DNA of 64,000 nucleotides from Mesaphorura yosii (lineage: Eukaryota > Arthropoda > Collembola > Poduromorpha > Tullbergiidae). The notes beneath the pieces were generated by a model. The model ran no database searches, was not told the origin of the DNA, and saw nothing but the letters and a program-made list of their open reading frames with translations. The DNA is taken from assembly GCA_009869945.1 (NCBI GenBank), contig WIXG01000003.1, forward strand, positions 434,001 to 498,000. The letters are read 5' to 3'. Each line of letters opens with the position of its first letter. Position 1 is the first letter of the stretch. Position numbers and translations under genes: made by a program. Shown in pieces: positions 27,840 through 40,200 of the stretch.

Positions 27840-29153
27840 TCATGCTTTTGACTTAAGGAAGTCCAGCACCATCGGGGCGACGAGTTCTGGATTTGTCAGA
27901 TGTACGTGGTGATTTCCTTCCACCTTCTCGAATCGTACTTCTTTATGTTTGTTGGTCCCCGCCTCGGCAGTTAACCACTCATTGATTCTGGCGACGATGT
28001 ACGGCCGTTCGTAGCTTACGCCCGGGACGGCTTTTATGTACAAAAGGTCACTCCTAAAAAAACAAGTCAGAAATTACGAGCTTGCAGGATTCGCACTAAT
28101 TGCACTTTGTTTTCGAAAAACTAACCCAAAATTCTTCGCAACGTAGGAAACTTGTTTTGAGCTGAGCGTCATCACAGGCAAATAATGAACACGAATATCA
28201 TGAGTAAACCGGAACCGCCCACTTCCTGCCGGCTCCTCCACCATGCCCCGCGACATTAGCACCTTGCAGGAGATTTCGTCAAGAGCACCGACATTTCCAT
28301 ACATGACCTTTTCTAATGCCTCGTCGTAGGCGTACGTGGGCACCTTTCTGTGCTTCAGCTTTTCTTCAAAATGAAGAGTGTCATGGATTAATTTTGGCAC
28401 TAAAGACAGTATGTCCGACTTGTTGAACACCATCGGCGTCAATGCGTCAATTGCTACCTTCAAACAAAGAATACTAATTTGTAGCACAAATGCATTGGTA
28501 GGTTCATTGTTCCATTGTTCAAGGTCTTACCATCCACTCAACCACGCCCGGATGAGTGCCAGTATACAGAAAACTGGTGATAGCACCAAAAGAGTGACCA
28601 AGTAGTGAGATCTTATGCCACCCGAAATGTTGTCGAATCCTCGTGATAAGAACGAGTATATCCAACATTTGATATATCATTCCTGCTGGAAAATGTGATG
28701 ATAGGCCATGGCCAGGCAAATCGACTGCCAAGATTGTGTAGTCTTGAAGATGGGGCTGGACAAGCGGGAGAAGTCTGTCAAAAGTAGCTGAGTTATCTTT
28801 CCAGCCATGAATACAAATGATTGGCTTCTTATTCTCTTCGCCCCAAAGTTGGCCTATGAAATATACCGACAAATTATGGAAGGACCAATAAGAAATCACA
28901 AAGGAATGCTTACAATACCTGCAACAATACCCCAAGGCACCGGGATTTCTATACTCTTTACATTTTTCTGGATTGCGTCTTGACTAGAACGAACACAGCA
29001 AGTGGGATGATAATTCCTAACCCATTGGAGCTGGTTCTGGTTCCAAGGCTTCTGGCTTTGGCATAAATGTACTCTTCGGCTTCGAACAGATGACAGAGTG
29101 ATCTTGCTGGCCATGGACATACGGCACCACCAGACAAAAGACATTCTCACCAA
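27840..29153 (-). CDS. Serine hydrolase-like protein (SERHL/kraken-type alpha/beta hydrolase)
   Basis: Alpha/beta-fold serine hydrolase; substrate unknown. Exons (-): about 29153-28919, 28853-28531, 28457-28126, 28053-27840, in frame from exon 2 to the stop. Signatures: IEIPVPWGIVAG (SERHL/kraken start PWG), oxyanion loop IHGWKDNSATFDRLLP, AVDLPGHGLSSH, nucleophile elbow GHSFGA and the late catalytic His in VEGNHHVHL. The first exon is ambiguous. Reading straight through gives a leader rich in Arg/Ser with almost no acids (SVRSRRVHL, VRNYHPTCCVRSS), like a mitochondrial presequence. Alternatively a GTGAGA donor at about 29150 could join an upstream exon (29335-29151) to an acceptor near 28986 in phase. 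Catalytic core certain, N terminus not. Confidence 0.88.
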
Positions 29154-29752
29154 GCAGAATCAGCGACGGGCATGTCATTGCATCGCTTCGAAACTCCGAT
29201 CATTCCAATGACTGATGCTGGCGGCCCTCCGATAACTCCGATTGGCTTGACCTTATCTTGAGATTCATTCTCTAGACCAAGCATAGCATTGATAAGTCGT
29301 TCGTACATTGGCAAGGCACATAATAAGTACTTCAAAAATATTTACTTTTCGGACCTCGGCACGGCAACAATCACCGACCACGTCTGTTCGATGCAACTGA
29401 TTACAACCAGTAACAAATAGCACTGCCTCTCGATGATGGCTGGATAGCTGTGATCACTGTTGAGATTGCAGCTCCAGCTGTTATTGTGGGTAGGAGACGT
29501 CAAGAGTGTCGTGTAGTTAAAATAACTGGCCGCTGCTGATCAAAATATACTTAAAGCCCGTCCCATTTCGCCGTTTCAAGCTAATCAATTTGGGCAGCTC
29601 AATTCACTTTCGTTGCCGCCGATTGAGATTTCACAAGAAAGACAAATTCAAAGGTACTAAAACAGTAGATTTTTATTGGTGTCGGTGCGTTAACAAAGAC
29701 AAAAAGACAAACATAATACGTGCTGCTGTTCCTAATTAACTTCCTCAGCGTC
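29154..29752. other. Region between the hydrolase and DLEC1-like genes
   Basis: Divergent promoter region for the hydrolase (-) and the DLEC1-like gene (+). A 62-codon minus-strand frame at 29147-29335, ending in a usable GTGAGA donor, may be an alternative first exon of the hydrolase; otherwise nothing recognisable. Confidence 0.4.
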
Positions 29753-32700
29753 ATGATATCTAAAACACTAGACCAGGCTTCTACCACATCAGTTACTCAG
29801 CAGCACCCAGGCGTCTGGACCAGTATTTCCCCAAGTCAAAGTGTCCACAATCTCCATCAGCATGAAGACCTAGAAATTCGATTCACAGAAGACAACAACC
29901 ACGAACTTCCTGAAGAAGGCTACAATCTTGGATTCTCTGGAGAGGACCACAACTTCGAATTTCCTGGAGAAGACTACCGTGATGAAGATCATCGGTTTAC
30001 GCCCGACCGAGCAGGATACCACAGAAATGAGTTATCTCAGGCTTATCAAACGTCTAGATCATTTCACAGCAAATTGTCCAGGGAGGAGAAGGACCATGTG
30101 GACCACGAATGGCGCAAGTGCATCGTCGCAGACGCTCTTGCATTGAGGCAGGTGGAGAAGCATGATCACAGCTTGCTGAAAAAGACAAGAGAAGCTCTTC
30201 AGCGGCGGCCACACGCTTTCAGCAGCATTTGGAACGGAAGCAGGCAAATTTCAAGAGTCGGTAAGCAATTTCTACGCGAAGGGGTTGTTCCCAGTACTTT
30301 AATGGCGAATTACCCGTCAAAGGTCGAGGAGTTCTAAGCGATCTATGCGGGGCAGGTGGTTCCTCAAGAAAATGGCCTCCCCAACTGCCAGTCGTTCCAG
30401 ACAGCCTGAAAATTCCAATTGAAATGGTTAAACGTACACCTTGCGGGCCTGAAGGCGGGTATGCCAGAGTTCAATGAGACCCGAGACACACTAAGCCGCT
30501 TTCCGTTATCAGTTTCCGTTGTGTTTCAGTATTCTGAAGAGATTGGAGCTGGACATCTGTCCAAAGGCACAACCCATCCAGAAAGGTACCGGAGAATTAT
30601 TCTTAAATCTGAAGGGTATTCTAAACCGACCCGGAGCGCTGTCTTGCAAGGCTTCACCTCCTCAAGTTTTGTTTCCCAACTCAGAAGTCGGCCAGAAGTA
30701 TTCGGTGCCTTTTACTTTACTACATTTCAGCTGTATTACAGTATATTTCTACTAAGGTTCGTATGCTGAATTGTGTTTTTGAGGGCACAGGTGACAGTCA
30801 AGGTACAAAACAAAAGCCAACTCCCACGTAAGATTGGAGTCCTGAAACCTTCAAACAAGTACTTGGACGTGAGTTGGGGCATCGAGCTGAATGAGAGCGC
30901 GATGATTTCTCCTGGGCTTTCAGCGTCAGTCGTGGTGGTCTTCAAGCCCAAGTCGGATGAATCGATTGACGAAATTCTCACCATCATCGTTCATGGCGAC
31001 GGGAATATCGTTGTTCCAATCAATGCGACCAGCATCTCGTCGCCCATTCTAGAAGGTAAAGTGTGCCTTTCACCTAGCTTGGCCAGATTCACGACTCTTC
31101 AACCCGAGGCTTGATTTCTTTGGTCGCCCGTTTTGTTTCAGCTGAAGATTGGGACTGCGGCTGCAGTATTGTGGGTCAATCACGCATCTCGACGTTTGAA
31201 ATTGCGAATCAAGGTGGCAAAGGAAGATTTTGGCTGGTGGCTGAAGAAGAATTTAATGAAGAAGGGTTTCCAGCAGCTCAATCATGCAAAGACGATGAGA
31301 AAGTCGGTGTTCTTTCTGCCGCTCACGTCCTCAACAATCACAAACGTGAAGAACTTTCAAGCTTCATGAGAGGCCACGGCTATTTGGAAAAGAAACCATT
31401 CACAATAGCTTCAGTATGTTTTCGACTGGGTAAAAAGCGGAAAATCAGTATTCAAGCCAAATATCAGCCAACACAAATTGGATTTCACCACGAGAAATTT
31501 GTGATTCTCTGTGATAATGGCGAAGTACGCTGGATTGCGATCAGAGGAATGGGGATTGATGTTGAGAAACAACCGATCGTGAATATGACAGTAATTTTTA
31601 AGATTTAAGGTTCAAACATCTTAATTCGTCTTAACTTTGTGTTCATTGGCAGGGAGAATGGACCGGACCGCCTTGCGGCCTGCCAACTGAGAAAGGAATA
31701 AAATTGACGATGGATTGCGGTGATCTTCTACCTGGTCAAGTTGAGAAGCCAAACCTGACGTTGACAAATACGAGGTGTTAATTTCTACCAAATTCTCTGA
31801 CTATTATGTACTAATAAACGATTATCAGAAGTCTTACTTTCTTTTGTCCTCTCCAGTTGCATTCGAGGTTACTTCTTTTGGTCAATTCGGCCTTCATTTT
31901 CAAGCGAAATCTCGTTTGAGCAAAAAACTATTGGTGTTAATGGCGCCCACGAGCACGGCCACGACTCGTTAGATATGGAACCTCACATGAACACGCCTTC
32001 ATTTGAACTGGAAGATCAAATTGTCGATGAAACCTTGCCCTCAGGAGCCGTAGTCCAGCCCTGGCAAATTAGGATTCATCCTGCCCAAGGAGTGCTGGAA
32101 CCATTTCAAGAGCTAAACGCACACCTGATCGTTGAAGCCCCGAATCAGAAGCAAGAATTTCACAGCTGCGTAATCAGGTTTCAGTGCCTACTTAACCAAT
32201 TTGCCTGATTGCTACATGACTATTATCATTGATTCCTCTTTCCACAGTCTCTTCGTCCAACAATTGGAAAACCAGTCAATTAAAACACAACTCTGTCATA
32301 AATTGGCTGAATACGCCGAAATCGATGCCGGATTGAGAGACAAGCCGCTTTTCTTTGGGCGGCTAAGCGAAAATATGCCGGCTGCTATTGGTTACAACAA
32401 AAATAGCGGTCCAGATGCACACTCTGAAATCGGCGACCCCTTTGTGAACGACGAACAAGTGAGAGGACAAGGTCACGATCACGTCGACAGTGGCTCCATG
32501 CTCCCGGTTCCTCTTTTGTACATGGAACTGGACCACGACAAGAACAAACCCTGCAGTGAACTTGATTTTCAGCTGGGCGAACTTCGTCATCCACACGATC
32601 ATGGCCGAACTCGAACTCGTGTCCACTGTGAAGGAAGTGGACACGAACGCGACGATTCGATTCTAGTTCCGACACTGAAGCTGCAGGTTTGGGCCCGGAC

Positions 32701-34306
32701 TGTCCCAGTCCAGTGTTGGTTCAACCCACCGTCGTTTGTTGGGATCGGAAATCCACAGGAGACGATTGAAAGGTAGGCGCCATAAATATCCTTGTGTATC
32801 CGTAGTATTAAGCCAAACTCTGTCGCAGTTATTTCGGTAGTTGAATAGTTTAGCGTTGCATTCATTTGGCTTCGTTGCAGGGTATTTACCTGCACTAACC
32901 AGACCGAATTCCCGATTAGAATCGATTGGGACGGCCTCCTCACCGAATACGGGTCGGTGTGCATGGAACCGACGGAAGGCGGATTCGAAGTGACTCCGGG
33001 AGAAACTCGTTCCTTCCATGCAACAGGAATTTTGTTCAATTATGGAAAGGTAAACATTAAACCAGCATGTGCCGTTGACAAGTTCATAGATATTGCCTGA
33101 TACTGTACAAGTTAAAAAAGGTGTCGATTTAATTTGTACAGGTGCTCGGAAATATGAGCGGACGGATTCACCTTCCATTCACGACCCTACCCTGCAGTGT
33201 TCCAGTTAACATCGAAGTCCGAGGTTCATTAATTGAAGCGTTGACTCCTGTCATACATTTTGGAGTGCTTGCGCAAGGAACTGAAAAAAAGCGGACGCTT
33301 GGGCTAAAAAATCCGGGGTACGCACACGCCACACGCTGGATAATTTTGCAAGCGAACAAGCGATTGATAGTACATAGATAAGAAAATATTGCGCTTTAGA
33401 ACTCAGAAAGTGACGTGGCGAGCTCAGATCACGGATACGGAGCCGATATACGAGGAGAATGACCATTCGCCAACACCACTTCACGCGTCGAAGCAGAAGC
33501 AGGTGCTGAGGGTTTGGCCAGAATGGGGCACGCTTGAGCCTGGTGAAACCACTGGGTCTCAGCTGTTCCTCTGTTCTGACGCTGTCGGGAAAATTGCGGC
33601 GACGGTCGAGATTCGGCTGGACCAAAATCCTGACTTTATCCTGTACATTCTGGTTTTTGCCGAAACACAAGCAGCGTACCTCACCCTGAAGAATGCCGTG
33701 ATCGACCTGAAAACCCTGCGTACTTCTGTCCCGTCCGACTGCGCTGCAGTGACACTTTTCAATCCCACGCCTTTCAGCGTCCCGTATGCGTGTCGTGAGG
33801 CGATTGGTACGGACGTGAACGTTTGTCAAGCCAAATTGGAGCCATCTTCCGGTTTTGTAGCCCCCTGTGACTCAGTTGAGTGCAAACTGATCGCTACTGG
33901 AATCAAACCGGGCGTGTTGAGAAATTTGTTTGTGCCCTGCTGTGTGGACGGGATGAAAGAACCATTATTGATCCAAATTAAAGGAGTGGTGAAGGAGAGC
34001 AAGAAGAAGAAGCACAAGGGGATGGCTGTGAAAATGCACCGTTTTCCCTCGGGCCCTATGGAGGGTGTCAAAGGATTTTACAAGTGGTGTGGCCGGCAGG
34101 AAGAAGCAAAAATACACACGAAATTAGCTGGCGTCAGCGGTGGGCCAGTCGAAGAGCAGCATGATCAGCGTCATAGTGAGTGAAACGAAACGTTATTGTG
34201 ATGCTAGTCATAAGAAATTGAGTGTTAAAACTAATTGATAATAGATTTCTCGGAAAAAGCGCGAATGAGGCTCTCAAACCAAAGGAACAACACAAACAAG
34301 CCGTAA
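29753..34306 (+). CDS. DLEC1: DLEC1-like ASH/MSP-domain axonemal protein
   Basis: Related to animal DLEC1 (CFAP81), a protein of motile cilia/flagella built of ASPM-SPD2-Hydin (ASH) beta domains. Exons: 29753-30260, 30356-30458, 30530-30704, 30791-31055, 31142-31590, 31653-31774, 31857-32177, 32248-32772, 32881-33049, 33142-33317, 33400-34175, 34245-34306; joined frame 1216 residues. N-terminal part acidic and charged, with a coiled segment. ASH units show GQKYSVTVKVQNKSQLP, DWDCGCSIVGQ, FVILCDNGEVRWIAIRGMG, GYFFWSIRPS and FVPCCVDGMKEPLLIQIKG, which follow the order of the same blocks in vertebrate DLEC1. It ends shortly after the last of these, whereas vertebrate DLEC1 (about 1,750 residues) continues with more ASH units. 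If the last splice is not used the frame stops at 34183. The exon 2 acceptor is weakly supported. Confidence 0.82.
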
Positions 34307-34472
34307 GGAAAACGCACGAACTGCATAATTTTATTTTGTATCTGCACATGCTGCAGTGTATCTTTTCAGATTTGTAATGCCAATTTGCCCAAAAATGACC
34401 ACGCCCCCACAACCAAAATGGAGGTTTTAAGGTGAAATTGGAACGAAACTGGCCACTAAAATGTCCGCACAC

Positions 34473-34478
34473 TTTATT
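34473..34478 (-). terminator. Poly(A) signal of PPIH
   Basis: AATAAA on the minus strand about 83 nt after the PPIH stop codon. Confidence 0.6.
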
Positions 34479-34560
34479 CATACAAAATATATTAACACTT
34501 AAACATAATGATGAAAATATGAAATGAACAATGAAGCCGGGAGTTAGGTGTCTGTTCACC

Positions 34561-35327
34561 CTAAAGTTGTCCACACTGAGTCACTTGAACCTGCAATAAT
34601 TATTGAAAATAAAATGAATGGGACTAGTGAGACACTACACAGTAATGGGATGTACTTACAGTTATTTTAGGCTTATTGTTGGCTCCTGTAGGTACATTTT
34701 CTATTTTCCTCATCACCAAGAGTCCATCAATCACTCGGCCAAATACGACGTGCTTTTCGTCAAGGAAATCACATTTCGCACAGGTGATAAAGAACTGACA
34801 TCCATTCGTGTTGGGTCCACTGTTGGCCATCGACAGTAATCCAGGAGCGTCGTGCTTCAGGATGAAATTTTCGTCATCAAAGGTCGGACCGTATATACTG
34901 TTACATCCAGTTCCATCTGCATTAATAAAGTCACCTCCTTGAATCATGAAATCTTTGATCACGCGATGGAATGTGCATCCTTTGTAACCGATTGGCAAAG
35001 ACTCGCGTTTCTGAAAACAGGACACAACAAGACTACTCGGGACTCAGGCATCTTAAAAGTTCGGAAATATCACTCAGCTATCAGCTTACATATTCTCCTG
35101 TGCAAAATTTGCGAAAATTCTCAGCAGTCGCCGGTACAACATCTGCAAACAGCTCGAAGATAAGGCGACCAACTTCCTGTTAATCGTTAGAACATAACAA
35201 TGACATCGTAAAATTTAACTGTACGCTACGGAAATCTGCTTACCATTGTGCCGATGCTTATGTCGAAGAAAACGACGGGATTCGTCGGACTTCTCAGCTG
35301 TGTTTGAATTTGCGCCCAAGTCGGCAT
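34561..35327 (-). CDS. PPIH: Peptidyl-prolyl cis-trans isomerase H (spliceosomal cyclophilin)
   Basis: Cyclophilin of the U4/U6.U5 tri-snRNP, which binds the PRPF4/PRPF3 complex in the nucleus. Four exons (-): 35327-35244, 35176-35090, 35010-34660, 34590-34561; 183 residues against 177 in human. Sequence follows the H type closely: [51 protein letters not shown] (catalytic Arg in FHR), [40 protein letters not shown] and [23 protein letters not shown] and the ending QVTQCGQL separate it from cyclophilin A. A slightly longer N terminus ([13 protein letters not shown]) precedes the domain. Convergent with the DLEC1-like gene, about 250 bp between stop codons. Confidence 0.96.
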
Positions 35328-37138
35328 CTTCGTACTCGACCGTAGATGCTTCTTGATCAAGACAGTTACAAACTGATTAGTTGAGAAACTTGAGAACGAA
35401 AACAGAAATGAGTCGTCAGTCGTCGAATCCAAACAAACCTTCAACCAAGACAAACCGGGGATACGTTTCGGCGTTCGATCTCACTTTTGAGTTTGACACT
35501 TTCCTGCTGCACCTGCACACATGTGACCAAGCTGAAACCAAAACAAGAAGCACATTTTCCACTTGAATTCCAAATCCATCTCTGCATTATTGAATAAAGT
35601 TAGCAACACGGGCCGGAGCTCCTCCTCTTCTTTCTTTGGGATGCATATCTTTGGATACTTGATCGAGCAACCAACTCAGTTTATGCTATTCCACTTACCC
35701 TATGGACTGGGACTGTGTTACTGCTTGCTGCTGCTGTTGGTGTTTATGGTTGCTGGCTAAATGTTTGCTAAAAATAAGACAGACACAGATTCAGAGATTC
35801 CTTGCATTTGTATCATCTTTTAGTGGCACTCACCAGTGCAGCGAGTGAAGTACCAACGTACCAAACCTACCAAGCCATGTCGGTGTCGCACATTTTACAG
35901 GGTTGATAAATAGATGGCAAAAGGTTTATTTATTGCAGGAGCCGCAGCCACATCACAGCAAGCCACAGCGAAGGAGTCAGCCGAATGTGCAAGCAAGAGC
36001 CTAACAACTGCTGCTTGGCTGCTGGTAGAAAAGACCCAAGCAAGAAGCAATGCAATGTTAATTTTGTAAATACAAGATCCCTTGTGTTCAGGCTCTGTAC
36101 ACTGCTAGCACTGCTGCGCGACAACAACGACGAAGCTATTTTTTGTTACAACTGCTGCTACCACTACAAAGTGTGTATGCGATTATGCGAACGCAGCAGA
36201 CCAGAGCTAAGCTAGTTCAATGCTAAAAATTGGCAATAATCGAAACGCAAACCAGAGTCGAATTAAATGATTTTCGTTTTCGCACATTTCTATTACGATT
36301 TTACCTTAAATACGCGAGTCGCGAGGTTCAAGTAACGTAAAAGAAAGGAAGAATTTAAACCAACCATATTTCCGTGGTGTACTCACTTATTTTTAGTATT
36401 GAAATTCATCAGTTGCTCGAAAGAAAATATTTTCTCCATCATCGTGATTAAAATTATATTTTTGAAGACAATTCACGAATCAAGTGGCTAAGTGGCTTCT
36501 TCCGTGTGGAGCGTGAAGCGTGGCCGTGGTAGAGATCGTGCTCGAAGATAATTTGTAAGCAACCCAGCAGCGCTTGTCTGGTTAAAGAATCTCGTATCAG
36601 CATTTCCAGAAGTATTCAAATCAGATTCAGTTTCAGCATTGATCTGGTGGCAACCATCACTGTCAACTCCAGTCCATTTAGTTGTGGCCAGTGGCTGCTA
36701 CTGGTAATTAATTAATCTACAGTCCACAACCTGACCTGCGCTGCCGTCGAATTTAAAACTCACATCTCACATGTGACAAGCCCATGTGTACCTTGCATCA
36801 CATCTTGCGACGCTGAGAGCTGGAATTTGTCTTCAGATAAGGTTTTACCTGAACTTGTAATCTGTTCCGTGCCGTGTAGGATACGTTACACGTAGTTAGC
36901 TGCTACTCCAGTAGCCCTGTCCTCCGTGTAACCAAGTCCCGTGTCGTGTGTCTAGACTTTCGAACATTCCCCCAACGCCAACGCCAGCGTACGTCTTCTT
37001 AATTACTCTCGAACAAGTCTCAACCAACTTAGAGCCAAAGACTTGTAAATCTTACGTATTTACTTCACCAAAAGAACCAACGCCAACGTAAACTACCTGC
37101 TTTACCAAGGCTGATACGACAGGTGATGCCAAGTACCA
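35328..37138. other. Divergent region PPIH / GIGYF and GIGYF 5' UTR
   Basis: 1.8 kb between divergent genes. The right end (up to 37139) is most likely the GIGYF 5' UTR exon, since a CCAG/GTAAAA donor there pairs with an acceptor 1 nt before the GIGYF start. Small open frames (35563-35760, 35985-36215) show no family signal. No repeats of note. Confidence 0.5.
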
Positions 37139-37139
37139 G

Positions 37140-37214
37140 GTAAAAGCCACCTCAACAAAAACATTGTCCCTTACCCTTTCTGCGCCTTAACATTGATGTC
37201 TCTGCCTATTCCAG
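37140..37214 (+). other. 5' UTR intron of GIGYF
   Basis: 75-nt intron: donor CCAG/GTAAAAG and pyrimidine-rich acceptor TATTCCAG directly before CATG, leaving the start codon 1 nt into the next exon. Size matches coding introns of this region. Confidence 0.6.
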
Positions 37215-37215
37215 C

Positions 37216-40200
37216 ATGTCTCCAATGCCAATGCAATCAAAAATCGGCGATGCATCCTTGAAGTTTGGCCCAGATTGGTTGAGAGCTCTTTCATCTGACT
37301 CTAGTACTTCGGCACCAACTTCTCCATGGAGCGGTGGGAGCGGAGGAGGAGGAGGCACTCCTGGTTTGAGTAACAACAATAGTAGTGCTTCAGGAGGTGG
37401 GGGGAATGGTTTCGGAGGAGGTGGGACGAACCACCATCAAGGTTATCATCAGCATCAGTCGTACAATTCAGGAGGTGGTTATTCAAGATCGTATAGCACA
37501 CCTGGAGTGGGGACGGGATCATCTACAGGCAGTCAGCCATCAACATCGACTAATCGCTTCAAGCCTTCAGAGTTTCGGTACACAAGGGAAGAAGTCCTGA
37601 GTTTGTATGACAAGAACTTGGCACCACCGGAGTTCCTTCCAGCCTTTGGAACTCTCTTCATCGAAAAGATGCAACCACCTTTGGCGTTCTCTCAACCCTC
37701 GGAAGAGGAATTGGTAAGAAGTTCAGACGCCGTTGCCGTTGAGGCATAAGGCATTAGGTTAATAATGATTGTAAAACTCATTCTCTTCATTTTCATTTGC
37801 AGCGAGTTTGGCACATACCACAGCCGGAGTCATCACGGCAAACCAACATGGGCGGTCCGCCTATGATCGGAAGAGGTGGATATGCCATTCGTGGCCGTGG
37901 ATCTGCTATTGAAAGGGGCAGAGGTAGAGGTCGAGGAGGTTATTATAGCGGCAGACCACCTTATGAAGAGGAGGAGCGGGGTGGATTTTCACGACCTCGA
38001 GGATTTGAAAGATCTCTGGTAAGGGTTCACATCTTTCTCTTATTGCTATTCCTCTGCATTAGGAATTGTCTCTAAGTTTTAGTCGTTTGCTTTCAGAGTG
38101 CACATGACAGAGCTTCTTGGGCGGAGAGAAATGGAACGGTTACCGGCGGTCAAGGTGCCTCACCTCCTGACGATGGTGGAGCTCGTGGCGGTGGAAGCTG
38201 GCGCAATAGAGAACGCGACTCTTACGGGAAACGTGATGAGGACGACGGCTGGAGAAAGCCAAGATGGAGGCGAGAGGATGATGACGAAGGCCGCCGCCGA
38301 CTTCACAAAAGCTGGAGTGAGGATGGAACGCATGATAATCTACCGGAATGGTGGGTTTATCACATTGACCATTTACAAGTACCAAAGGGTAGGAACCGAA
38401 CTACGTAACTAACATAACTCGGCATTGACACAGGGCTAAGGACAGCACTGATGAGCGAGAGGGTGGAACGTTTGACTCGAGCGGAGCTTTTCAAGAGGAG
38501 GAAGGTTACTGTGCGAAAACGAATGCTTTCGAGAAAAGAAGACGCGAAGAACGGGAGAGGTCGAGTTCAGAATCCGACACTCATGGATCTCATAACGATA
38601 GAAGTGCGGGTAAGCCAAGTTCAATGAAATTAAACATCGATATTTGATGTTTATGCTAATAATTCCTCATTTGCTTTGGATCCTTGTCTCGCAGTACAAA
38701 AGAAAACTCCGGATCGAAACTCTATGAAACCTGTGATCCCACCTTCGTTGAAAGAGGAGGCGGATGAGTCCGCAGATGCTGGAGAGAAATCAGAACCTTC
38801 CACAAATCGTACATCGAGAGGATCCAGCAGAGAACCAGAAAGCAAGTCCAGCAATTCTTCAGGGCTGGACAGCAAGGCAAATGACGAAAGGCACAAGACA
38901 GAAGTGGACAATAAGAGACCACCAGAGCATCACACTGCCTCTAAATCACGGAATCCTGGGAAGGAAGATCCACACAAGGGAAAATCTCATCATGGCGAAG
39001 CCCACACAGGTCGCAAACAACCGTTGGATGAAGATCAGTACTTGGAGTACGTTTATCGAACTGTCACAGTTAAATGCTTACTGATACTCATTCCTCTTTT
39101 CGTTTTGCTCGTTTAGCATGACGGAAGAAGCCAGCAGTCTTGTTGCAAAGCTGATTGACGAAGACGTAAAAGACCCCCGTTCACAAAGTTCTTCCATTCC
39201 GATTATGCTGCCAATCGGCATGAGTCATTCTTCTCCAAACATCCCTAATCACGGTTCCACAGCAGGGCCAAACGTGGCACTGGATATTGGATTGGACAGA
39301 ATTAGTCCTGGCATCTTGCAAACAACACCTCCACCAAACATTGACTTGATGGAAACGTGGTTCTACCGTGATCCGCAAGGAAATGTGCAAGGCCCCTTTC
39401 GATCAAGTGAAATGCATCAGTGGTTCGGACAGGGATACTTTACTGGTGGACTCCTGCTTCGAAGAGAATGCGACAAAATTTTCATTACGCTTTACGAAAT
39501 GGGAAAGATGTATGGCAGAAATCCTTTCGACCCTTATGAACCAGATTCTCCACCACCTCCTCCAATCATGGTAAGCACCATTGAATTGTGCGTGTGCTTA
39601 CTTCATCAGTCATTATTCTACTAATTTTCCTGGTGCGTTTCTCACAGGAACCTCAACTAAGTGCCTTAGAGCAGGAGGCTCAATACCAGCAAAAGCAGCA
39701 GCAACTGCTTCAGCAACAGAATTTGCTTCGAGAACAGAAATACCTCCAAAGGTGGTTAAGAATACGATATAATAGACCTAAACTTTGATTTTGAATATTT
39801 AACAACCAAAGGTCTATCATTCGCAGTATGAATCAGAACCCAATGCGGAATGAGCCTGAGAGATGGGGAAATATGGGTGCGCAAGCTTCTCCACTAATAC
39901 CGCAACATGGAGGCGGCGTTATCGGCCAGGGGGCCTCAGAACTACCGAATCATGTTCAAGCTCAGATGATTCTAAACCTCGTTAAAAATGCGGGAGCAAA
40001 CGTTGACCCGAGTAATCCTAATCCGGTGGAACACCTTCAAGCTCTCCTCAGACAAGCACAGGTACCTGTTCTTTGCAATGTGTTTTAGCAATTTACATTC
40101 ATTCTTGCCTTGCTTGAAACAGCTGAAAGGTGGTGACTCTCAAAGCAAGGCGGAATTCGTAAATTCCCTCAGCATGCTTCATTCACAACTGACTGCACAG

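Noticed and set aside
34184-34600. Small minus-strand 146-codon frame over the DLEC1 3' end
   Set aside because: Antisense to coding and UTR sequence, no family signal.
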